Positions 8,430 to 13,316 of a stretch of DNA of 13,316 nucleotides are shown piece by piece; the stretch's first letter is position 1, and each line of letters starts with the position of its first letter. The stretch covers positions 185,031 through 198,346 of the forward strand of contig WELB01000054.1 of the NCBI GenBank assembly GCA_009602725.1, in the 5' to 3' direction. The position numbers were made by a program, and so were the translations under genes. The notes beneath the pieces were generated by a model. The model had not been told where the DNA came from and did no database searches. It saw only the letters and a list, made by a program, of their open reading frames with translations. The DNA is from Spirogloea muscicola (taxonomy: Eukaryota > Streptophyta > Zygnematophyceae > Spirogloeales > Spirogloeaceae).

Positions 8430-8559
8430 TATACGAGGACTTGATGGCCTTGACAGACTGACGGATTTAGGGTCCGCCTTGCTGCAACGGCCTACATTTG
8501 TAGATGTGCTTACTGCTGCAAGTTCGATATGCCGATTTACTGTCATTAACGGCTTGTGA
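8430..8559 (+). CDS. Candidate last exon of the LRR gene
   Basis: Frame open from 8413 to TGA 8557-8559. It reads RGLDGLDRLTDLGSALLQRP, then a stretch through VDVLTAASSICRFTVINGL, whose spacing of Leu and hydrophobic residues is compatible with a final LRR. The best-phased acceptor with the 8107 donor is the AG at 8436-8437, which has a poor pyrimidine tract; the AG at 8428-8429 is out of phase. Assignment is tentative. Confidence 0.35.
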
Positions 8560-8718
8560 CCGGGCGGCTGGGCACATGTCACTCCACGAGCGATGTATAT
8601 CATAAATCATGTCCAGAGTAAAGAGGCAAATCACCCCCCTCGCCGCAAATGGACAGTCCTTGAGCAGAATGGACAGTCTTGGAAAGGGAGCACTTCCCTG
8701 CGAGAATATCTGCGTTTT

Positions 8719-8775
8719 GTCCATGCTTTCTGGGCTGGCCTTTCACAGCCGTCGCCCCTTCTGGAAGTAGTTCCT
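8719..8775 (+). repeat. Dispersed hairpin repeat, subtype B, directly before a LINE fragment
   Basis: GTCCATGCTTTCTGGGCTGG then CCTTTCACAGCC, with arms GGCTG (8733-8737) and CAGCC (8746-8750), followed by GTCGCCCCTTCTGGAAG. The LINE remnant at 8806 follows in the same orientation after about 30 bp. Confidence 0.65.
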
Positions 8776-8805
8776 ACCTGCTTCGGCACAGGGACCAACC
8801 AGCTC

Positions 8806-8997
8806 TTTGACGCCGCAGGCTCTCAGGCCCCGGTGTATTGAGTACGGCGTCTCATTCCCTGCAGCATTGCTTGGCACGTGCAATGTATCTTTGTGCTGGT
8901 CGTGCTCTGGCTGCCGCCTCAGGCTAGAGGCGGAGCGACTCCCTTTCTGAAAATTTTCAGACTTTCAAACTTGCGGCTGCTGAGAGGATCTCTGAGC
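8806..8997 (+). mobile_element. RLE-type LINE remnant, C-terminal tail, plus strand
   Basis: Pieces in order are FDAAGSQAPVY (matching FNAAGSLAQVF), then a degraded stretch, then SLQHCLARAMYLCAGRALAA and SG-stop-RRSDS, matching QRSLAHAVHTRAGRALAAAS and GSRRSAS of the copy at 12703. Finally SNLRLLRG near 8970 is a version of SNLRLLTRGY with a 2-bp loss. It has an internal stop and frameshifts and is clearly dead. It is truncated at its 5' side. Confidence 0.65.
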
Positions 8998-9292
8998 AGA
9001 AGTTCTGACTTCTCTCCAAGCTTAACAGCTGTTTCTGCCCCTGTTCAATGTCATACAGCCCTCGCCCCTTTTCAAGAGCTGCTTCTTTCTGTTTTCCTAT
9101 TCTTCCTTCCTTTCCTGATGCAACTCTTCCATATGTAAGCACAAGTGAAAGCTCCAAAAAGGCGAGGGCTGTAGAAGCGGAAGATTCATCCAGACGAGGG
9201 CGATGGCTGCGACTGGCGGGCCCAGAAAAAGAATGAATGTGGAAAGCCTGCCTTCAAGACCGTTAGCTTTTCTCAAGAAGGGGGCTACGGCC
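8998..9292. other. No gene; hairpin-repeat debris
   Basis: Holds partial blocks of the hairpin repeat: CATACAGCCCTCGCCCCTTT near 9051 (+), GGCGAGGGCTGT near 9162 (-), and a fuller minus-strand piece at 9194-9233 (CATTCATTCTTTTTCTGGGC, then CAGCCATCGCCCTCGTCTGG). No coding frame is recognised. Confidence 0.5.
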
Positions 9293-9430
9293 AGCCCAAG
9301 GGAGAAGGGCCCGCCCATTGAGGATAGGGCTAAGGAAAGGCAGCCCAATTTAATTAGTACGAGGAGGGACCAGGGGAAGCACTAAGAAAAACAAGCACAT
9401 GCTAGAGAGAAGAAACTAAGCAGCTACGAA
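9293..9430 (-). repeat. Orphan retroelement 3' UTR with two hairpin blocks
   Basis: On the minus strand: GTAGCTGCTTAGTTTCTTC, CTTGTTTTTCTTAGTGCTTC, CCTCGTACT, then a degraded hairpin (GGGCTGCC, loop, AGCCC at 9327-9346), ATCCTCAATGGGCGGGCCC, and a second GGGCTGGCCGTAGCCC. The same order follows the stop codon of the LINE copy at 10264, so this is a 3' UTR that has lost its coding part. Confidence 0.6.
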
Positions 9431-9639
9431 GAGAGAAAGCGCACGGTGCGCATGAAATTGAAAACGAGGCCAATTCAAGCCTTACAAAACTCCTGATAAT
9501 GGGGAAATGAGCTGGCTAAGGGGGGCACTAATACCCTCGAGGAGCACATACATATCTGACAAGCTAAGCTGAGACCAGACCACCACCACGGAAGCCATTA
9601 GCGTGACCCTAGTGCACGCCCAGCACGCTGGTGTATCGC

Positions 9640-10040
9640 GAGTGCCTGGGAGCGCTGCAGACGTAATAATAGCCGCTTCTATAGCAGGCAACAATGGCCT
9701 GCGGGACGCTAGTATGCCCTAAGCTACCCCCCCGACTACGTCGGCGGGCATCAACATGCTGTGCCAGGCGATGGAGGAGGGGAGACCACTTCGTTCCATA
9801 GCCGCCGTAGATGTCCATGGCGCATGGGAAAAAGTGATCGCGCCCGGGGTGGTGGTCCTTATAATGGCGCTCCGTCTTCTTCTCCGCATGATGTTCTCCG
9901 CAACCTGGCACAGTCGGCGTGGGTGCCCCTGGTTGGAATGCGTTGATGAGTACGATGTCGAGGAGAAGACGAGGCCCACCGCTCCGGGGGGTAGCAACCA
10001 CATCCAGATGCCTGACGTAAGGCCTCCCACGCTTAGGCAC
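9640..10040 (-). mobile_element. RLE-type LINE remnant, nuclease core
   Basis: Minus strand reads RHLDVVATPRSGGPRLLLD (R-x-x-D, then 14 residues, then D), VLINAFQPG, EKKTERHYKDHHPGRD, CAMDIYGGYGTKWSPLLHRL. Both Asp positions of the nuclease motif are kept, unlike the copy at 3087. The tail after LLHRLAQHVDARR is replaced by unrelated residues ending at a stop near 9609. Its upstream side touches the stop codon of the next copy with no spacer. Confidence 0.7.
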
Positions 10041-10103
10041 TCAGTAACCCCTGCTAAACAACCTCAGGTCAGAAACACTTGGCTCCTGGAAGAAAGTGGC
10101 ACT
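10041..10103 (-). mobile_element. LINE remnant, last 20 or so codons
   Basis: Minus strand reads ATFFQEPSVSDLRLFSRGY-stop, matching GTHFQDPSLSDMRLLSRGY of the copy at 10264. The preceding frame is made of hairpin repeat, so the coding part was cut just before this tail. Confidence 0.7.
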
Positions 10104-10262
10104 CCCAAGGGGGGCAAGGGCTGTGAAAAGAGAGAAGGGCTCGCCCATTGAGGATAGGGGCTGGAAAAGCCAGCCCAAAATAGAATGAACAAAGTACGAG
10201 AAGGGGGCCAGAGGAAGCGCTAAGAAAATAAAGTACACAAAGAAAGAAGCAGCTGCAAATCA
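10104..10262 (-). repeat. Retroelement 3' UTR with hairpin repeat, subtype A
   Basis: Minus strand after the stop at 10264: GTGATTTGCAGCTGCTTC, TTTTCTTAGCGCTTCC, TGGCCCCCTTCTCGTACTTT, GTTCATTCTATTTTGGG, then the hairpin GGGCTGG-CTTTT-CCAGCCC (10158-10176), ATCCTCAATGGGCGAGCCC, TTCTCTCTT, and a B-type half (TTCACAGCCCTTGCCCC). This is the best example placing the hairpin about 90-110 bp after a LINE stop codon. Confidence 0.65.
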
Positions 10263-10263
10263 C

Positions 10264-10525
10264 TCAGTAACCCCTGCTAAGCAGCCGCATATCAGAGAGG
10301 CTAGGGTCCTGAAAGTGGGTCCCCTGGCCAGAGCCAGAGGCAGCAGCCAGAGCCCGGCCGGCACGAAGGTGCAGCGCACGGGCCATCGATAGCTGCAGAG
10401 AGACGGCCAGGCGCATGCGATACACTTGCGCCAGCGACCCTGCTGCAGGGAAGTCTACAGGCTCCCCATGGAAGCGACGGGCGATGGTGTGGCGGGCGAG
10501 CTGGGTGAGCAGCTCGGTGAGTGGT
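10264..10525 (-). mobile_element. RLE-type LINE fragment, C-terminal tail, well preserved
   Basis: Open frame from TELLTQLARHTIARRFHGEP through PAAGSLAQVYRMRLAVSLQ and RAGRALAAASGSGQG to LSDMRLLSRGY-stop. It is nearly identical in protein to the fragment at 12333-12592, so the two are recent relatives. It is cut at the 5' side exactly against a half hairpin repeat (10526-10545). Confidence 0.75.
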
Positions 10526-10545
10526 TGTGAAAAGCCAGCCCGAAA
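10526..10545 (-). repeat. Half hairpin repeat at a LINE 5' junction
   Basis: Minus strand reads TTTTCGGGCTGGCTTTTCA. This is the left arm and loop of subtype A, broken before the right arm, with the LINE fragment starting about 6 bp later in the same orientation. Confidence 0.55.
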
Positions 10546-10580
10546 ATTTTGACGAAGGTTCGAAGGGGCCAAAAAACGGA

Positions 10581-10724
10581 AATGCGTGTGTATTAAGAGA
10601 TGGGGAGGCCATGTGTGGCCAAGTACAACGGCAAGCACATTGGACAAATGTACGTCACCTGCTGCTAAGCTGACCCGCTCAGTAGAGGAATGCGTGTATA
10701 TTAAGAGATGGGGAGGCCATGTGT
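10581..10724. repeat. 36-bp direct repeat, copies 108 bp apart
   Basis: A 36-bp block starting AATGCGTGT and ending GGCCATGTGT occurs at 10581-10616 and 10689-10724 with one mismatch. The spacer (10617-10685) is itself related to 11567-11632: both carry GGCCAAGTACAA, GGCAAGCACAT and CTCAGTAG. Confidence 0.85.
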
Positions 10725-10730
10725 TGTGGC

Positions 10731-11400
10731 TCAGTAACCACGAGTCAGCACATAGAGGTCGCTAGCTGACGCTCGAATACCGGACGGCAATTGCCTAGCT
10801 CTTGTGCCAGCAGCTAAGGCTCGAGCAAAAAACGGGCTCCTGGAAGCGGGTCCCCTGAGCAGAGTCAGAGGCAGCAGCGAGGGCTTTTTCGACACGCAGG
10901 TGCAGCGCGCGGGCCATAGACCTCTGCAGCGAGTCGGCCAAGCATCCTAAAGCCTTTAAGAGAGAAGGGCTCGCCCATTGAGGATAGGGGCTGGAAAAGC
11001 CAGCCCAAAAGAGAATGAACCCTTCCAGCATCCTTTAAGCATCCTTTAAGCATCCTAAAGCCTTTAAGACCTCTGCATGCGGTACACCTGCGCTAGCGAC
11101 CCGACTGCATGAAAGTCCACCGGCTCCCCATGGAAGCAGACGATGGCGTGATGTGAGAGCTGGTTGAGCAGCTCGAGCCACCGAGCGCCCAACGCCCCGT
11201 GCGTGTCGGTGGCCAGCGGGAAGAACTCGTCTTCCCGCGGGTGATCTGCGTATTTTAGCTCCTTGGCCCGAGCGGCGCAGGCTTGGAGGCACACTGTCCG
11301 GGGTTGTGTGCGGTCGTAGGGGTCAGTGGTTACAACGTCAAGGATAAGGAGTGTTAGAGTGGGAGGCAGCTCAGCAGTGGCAGGAAGTGCACCGCAGCGC
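10731..11400 (-). mobile_element. RLE-type LINE fragment interrupted by a hairpin repeat
   Basis: From the upstream side: LTLLILDVVTTDPYD (second nuclease Asp), AARAKELKYADH, LATDTHGALGARWLELL, FHGEPVDFHAVGSLAQVYRM. An insertion follows at 10941-11068. Coding similarity then resumes with SLQRSMARALHLRVEKALAA, GTRFQEPV, a disrupted stretch, and SDLYVLTRGY-stop (TGA at 10731-10733). The R-x-D half of the nuclease motif is missing at the 5' side, where a hairpin repeat in the opposite orientation begins (11406). Confidence 0.7.
10941..11068 (-). repeat. Hairpin repeat inserted in a LINE fragment, with 20-bp direct duplication
   Basis: AGCATCCTAAAGCCTTTAAG occurs at 10941-10960 and 11049-11068. 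Between them lies a complete subtype A hairpin repeat (10961-11020; arms 10988-10994 and 11000-11006) plus two CATCCTTTAAG units. Outside, AGACCTCTGC appears at both 10918-10927 and 11067-11076. Neighbouring LINE copies lack the whole block. Confidence 0.8.
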
Positions 11401-11405
11401 TCCTT

Positions 11406-11463
11406 GTTCATTCTTTTTTGGGCTGGCTTTGCCAGCCGTTATCTTCAATGGGCGAGCCCTTCC
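11406..11463 (+). repeat. Dispersed hairpin repeat, subtype A, perfect stem
   Basis: GTTCATTCTTTTTTG then a perfect GGCTGGC (11421-11427), TTT, GCCAGCC (11431-11437), then ATCTTCAATGGGCGAGCCC. It stands at the 5' edge of the minus-strand LINE fragment, but in the opposite orientation. Confidence 0.75.
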
Positions 11464-11566
11464 CTTTTTCCTTCTCCTGCTCCCTCGCGGCACTCTCGAG
11501 GCCGCCCGGGCCTGCCAAGTGCGGGCCCAGGAAATTTCGTGTATTTGAAACAAAAGAAGGCCAAAT

Positions 11567-11632
11567 GGCCAAGTACAAAGGCAAGCACATCTAAGACCTG
11601 CATAAACTACAGCAGATTGACCCTCTCAGTAG
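11567..11632. repeat. Second copy of the 10617-10685 repeat
   Basis: Shares GGCCAAGTACAA, GGCAAGCACAT, ACCTGC and CTCAGTAG in the same order with 10617-10685. No coding sense is recognised on either strand. It may be part of another retroelement 3' UTR. Confidence 0.6.
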
Positions 11633-11656
11633 TCCAACGGCATGGACTGTAGTGCA

Positions 11657-11978
11657 CAGTAAAACCTGTCGAAGCTTATCCTCCATTAGCTTATATCCTG
11701 TACAACGTTATCAAATTCTGGCAAACCGAGTCGGTTTAGTGGCGTGAGCTTAATAATCCTCTATATTTCCATACTTTACATATTTTTCCCAAAATATATT
11801 TGGATATCTCTTAATGACACGCATTCTTTATGGACGGACCGTGCGGACGGACCGTGCGGCGGACCGTGCGATGGCGTGCGACCGTGCGACGGACCGTGCG
11901 ACCTTTGTACCGTTATATCCTGTGTATCGTTATACAAACCTCCCCAATCGACCGCATAATCTTAGACAGGTTTTACAT
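11657..11978. mobile_element. MITE-like element with inverted termini
   Basis: GTAAAACCTGTC at 11659-11670 is a perfect inverted match to GACAGGTTTTAC at 11965-11976. The match extends with mismatches (GAAGCTTATCC against TAAGATTATGC), for about 22 bp. The left end reads CAGTAAAACC, like pogo/Emigrant-type termini. A TA target duplication is possible if the ends are taken as AAACCTGTC. The interior is AT-rich, unlike the surroundings, and has no transposase. It also carries a direct repeat (TTATATCCTGT...CGTTAT at 11691 and 11913) and a palindrome AAACCGA-G-TCGGTTT at 11723-11737. Confidence 0.6.
11832..11902. repeat. Minisatellite of GGACGGACCGTGC units
   Basis: About six tandem units of 8 to 13 bp built on GACGGACCGTGC, some shortened. 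It lies inside the AT-rich MITE-like element and differs sharply from it in composition. Confidence 0.8.
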
Positions 11979-12019
11979 GTAGTTCTTTTCGGCACCTCTT
12001 TCTTCTGGCTTGGGATATT

Positions 12020-12078
12020 GTCCATTGTTTTTGGGCTGGCTTTGCCAGCCACTCTTCTCTATGGGCGAGCACTTCTCT
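12020..12078 (+). repeat. Dispersed hairpin repeat, perfect stem
   Basis: GTCCATTGTTTTTG, then GGCTGGC (12034-12040), TTT, GCCAGCC (12044-12050), then TCTATGGGCGAGCACTTCTC. Its closest relative in the window is the copy at 5955-6033. It is followed by CTCAGTAACC and a short run of ACCAGAA and ACCAAAACCCC repeats. Confidence 0.75.
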
Positions 12079-12140
12079 CAGTAACCAAAACCCCAAAGAA
12101 ACCAGAAACCAGAAACCAAAACCCCAGGGGGACCACCGCA

Positions 12141-12177
12141 TACATTCTTTTTCGGGCTGGCTTTTTCCAGCCCCTAT
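12141..12177 (+). repeat. Hairpin repeat fused to a LINE fragment
   Basis: TACATTCTTTTTC, then GGGCTGG (12154-12160), a 6-nt loop and CCAGCCC (12167-12173), then TATC. The usual CTCAATGGGCGAGCCC half is missing. LINE coding sequence in the same orientation begins at once. Confidence 0.7.
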
Positions 12178-12285
12178 CCGGCACGCCGACCCTGCGGAGC
12201 TGGCCGCGCACATGCTCCGTTGCGCCCACGGAGGCAAGCGGACCGCTTCCCATGATCTTTTGCGCGATGGTATGCAGGGGGTGTT
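12178..12285 (+). mobile_element. RLE-type LINE fragment, Cys/His motif only
   Basis: Plus strand reads RHADPAELAAHMLRC, then AHGGKRTASHDLLRDGMQ. This keeps the H-x3-C-x9-H half of the motif seen at 3087-3955. It starts at the hairpin at 12177 and ends where the 3' UTR of the opposite-strand copy begins (about 12288), so it is cut at both sides. Confidence 0.65.
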
Positions 12286-12332
12286 CATAGAAAGACAAGC
12301 ACACAAGAAGAAACAAAGCAGCTACTAATCAC

Positions 12333-12592
12333 TCAGTAACCCCTGCTAAGCAGTCGCAGGTCAGAGAGACTATGCTCCTGGAAGTATGTCCCCTGGCCAG
12401 AGCCAGAGGCAGCAGCGAGGGCTCGGCCGGCACGCAGGTGCAGCGCACGGGCCATTGACCTCTGCAGCGAGACGGCCAGGCGCATGCGGTACACCTGGGC
12501 GAGCGACCCAGCTGCAGGGAAGTCCACCGGCTCCCCATGGAAGCGGCGGGCGACGGCGTGACGGGCAAGCTGGTGGAGCAGTTCGAGCCACT
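12333..12592 (-). mobile_element. RLE-type LINE fragment, C-terminal tail, well preserved
   Basis: Minus strand is open from WLELLHQLARHAVARR through AAGSLAQVYRMRLAVSLQ and RAGRALAAASGSGQG to LSDLRLLSRGY-stop (TGA at 12333-12335). About 45 bp of 3' UTR follows (GTGATTAGTAGCTGCTTTG), as after the copy at 10264. It lies head to head with the plus-strand copy at 12703. Confidence 0.75.
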
Positions 12593-12595
12593 TTC

Positions 12596-12702
12596 TTAGT
12601 GCTTCACCTAAGTGCTTCGATTAGCCCCCTTCTTGAACTGTGTTCATTCTTTTTCTTTTGCTGGCTGTTCCAGCCCATATCCTCAATGGGCGAGCCCTTT
12701 CT
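12596..12702 (+). repeat. Retroelement 3' UTR fragment with hairpin repeat
   Basis: CTTAGTGCTTC, TAGCCCCCTTCTTGAAC, GTTCATTCTTTTTC, arms GCTGG (12660-12664) and CCAGC (12670-12674), then ATCCTCAATGGGCGAGCCC. The order equals the 3' UTR after the copy at 10264, here on the plus strand without its coding part and joined straight to the next LINE fragment. Confidence 0.65.
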
Positions 12703-13283
12703 TCTTGTTCATAGAGGCGGGCTTCAAGGTGGCGGTGGAGTGCTCCTCAGTCATGCCCATCCTGCGGGGCGAGGACGGCCGGTCGCACACCGGACGCGCC
12801 GACCTGGTCGCTATCCCGCCCGGCGGCGGTCCCCGCATCATCACTGATGTGGTGACAACGGACAGCTACGACTCCGGCAACCCCACCACGTCGGCGTCGT
12901 TTGCAGGGCATGCGGTCGGCCTGGCAGCCCGGGCAAAAGAGAAAAAATATGCCGATCACCCGGTCGGTGATGAGTTCGCGGCCCTGGCGATAGATGTTCA
13001 CGGGGCCTTCGGCAGCCGCTGGCTGGATCTCCTCCAGCGGCTTGCTCGTCAGGCTATTGATCGGCGGTCGGGTCCGCCCGGGGCCCTGCCCGGCTTCAAC
13101 GCCGCCGGGTCGCTCGCCCAGGTCTTTCGCATGCGCTTGGCGGTATCGTTCCAGCGATCCCTTGCCCACGCTGTCCACACGCGCGCAGGACGCGCTCTGG
13201 CCGCGGCCTCCGGGTCTCGGCGGAGTGCCTCCTTCCCTGCCTCGAGCTACTCGGACCTGATGTTGCTCACTCGCGGGTACTGA
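12703..13283 (+). mobile_element. RLE-type LINE fragment, complete nuclease core and tail, open frame
   Basis: The best-kept copy: one frame of about 190 residues to TGA 13281-13283. In order it has EAGFKVAVE (candidate catalytic Glu), GRADLVAIPPGGGPRIITD (R-x-D, 14 residues, D), VVTTDSYDS, AARAKEKKYADHPVGD (K-x-x-K-Y), AIDVHGAFGSRWLDLLQRL, FNAAGSLAQVFRMRLAVSFQ, RAGRALAAASGSRRSAS, SYSDLMLLTRGY. These match the PD-(D/E)XK-like C-terminal endonuclease of RLE LINEs (R2/Dualen-like), which nicks target DNA for primed reverse transcription. The zinc motif and reverse transcriptase are absent; the copy is 5'-truncated against a hairpin repeat, with the frame running on into it. GAGCTTCC follows the stop, as in the 2814 copy. 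A purely structural match to another nuclease family cannot be excluded. Confidence 0.75.
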
Positions 13284-13316
13284 GCTTCCCTAGTATGTTG
13301 TCGTGATTGGTAGAGT

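Noticed and set aside
9440-9452. GCGCAC-G-GTGCGC palindrome as a regulatory site
   Set aside because: A single short palindrome in GC-rich repeat debris, with no gene nearby to support a role.
10961-11020. Hairpin repeat as an introner (mobile intron)
   Set aside because: It starts GT in coding orientation in some copies, but none lies in a recognised intron of the two host genes, there is no consistent AG end, and removing it from the fragment at 10731-11400 does not cleanly restore the frame.
12076-12085. CTCAGTAACC as another LINE stop-codon remnant
   Set aside because: Only ten bases match, and the sequence beyond is a simple ACCAGAA/ACCAAAACCCC run with no coding similarity.
2074-12702. 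Hairpin repeats as a CRISPR array or bacterial terminators
   Set aside because: Copies are irregularly spaced, on both strands and diverged, with no spacers of fixed length. The host genes are eukaryotic with introns, so rho-independent terminators do not apply.

Overview
This window looks like nuclear DNA of a eukaryote. It has GT-AG introns, a 5'-truncated ataxin-10 homologue, an LRR gene and many decayed retrotransposon tails, with no bacterial operon layout. Exons are very GC-rich at the 5' ends of both host genes. The transposon remnants resemble restriction-like-endonuclease (RLE) LINEs, a group with known members in green algae (Dualen/RandI type). A green alga or similar protist is therefore a reasonable guess, but no marker here fixes the lineage.

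Layout. Positions 1-1893 (+) hold the 3' part of an ATXN10-like gene. Its three exon segments (1-394, 532-708, 800-1893) join in one frame across two GT-AG introns. Positions 1894-2554 are its 3' flank. Positions 2555-4991 hold at least five decayed tails of one non-LTR retroelement family, all on the minus strand. Positions 4992-6155 have no convincing gene. Positions 6252-8559 (+) hold a leucine-rich-repeat gene with a possible F-box start, one clear intron, an apparent frameshift near 8005 and a poorly resolved 3' end. Positions 8719-13283 are a dense graveyard of the same retroelement on both strands, plus an AT-rich MITE-like element (about 11657-11978).

The retroelement fragments share ordered landmarks: a pre-nuclease segment (SEWLRALP), a Cys/His motif (C-x-C-x12-H-x3-C-x9-H), a nuclease-like core (E, then R-x-D-x14-D, then K-x-x-K-Y), a segment around AAGSLAQVYRMRL and RAGRALAAAS, and a terminal LL(T/S)RGY-stop. 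Most are cut at the 5' side and keep the 3' end, as expected of LINE insertions. No reverse transcriptase domain is present, so none is autonomous.

The most unusual feature is a short dispersed repeat of about 60 bp built around a hairpin (best form GGCTGGC-TTT-GCCAGCC, followed by ATGGGCGAGCCC). I count about 15 copies or partial copies on both strands. In several places it lies in the 3' UTR-like tail of the retroelement. In at least four places it directly abuts the truncated 5' side of the next fragment in the same orientation. One copy interrupts a retroelement fragment inside a 20-bp direct duplication. It may be a structural 3' tail of the element, a preferred landing site, or a separate small parasite.
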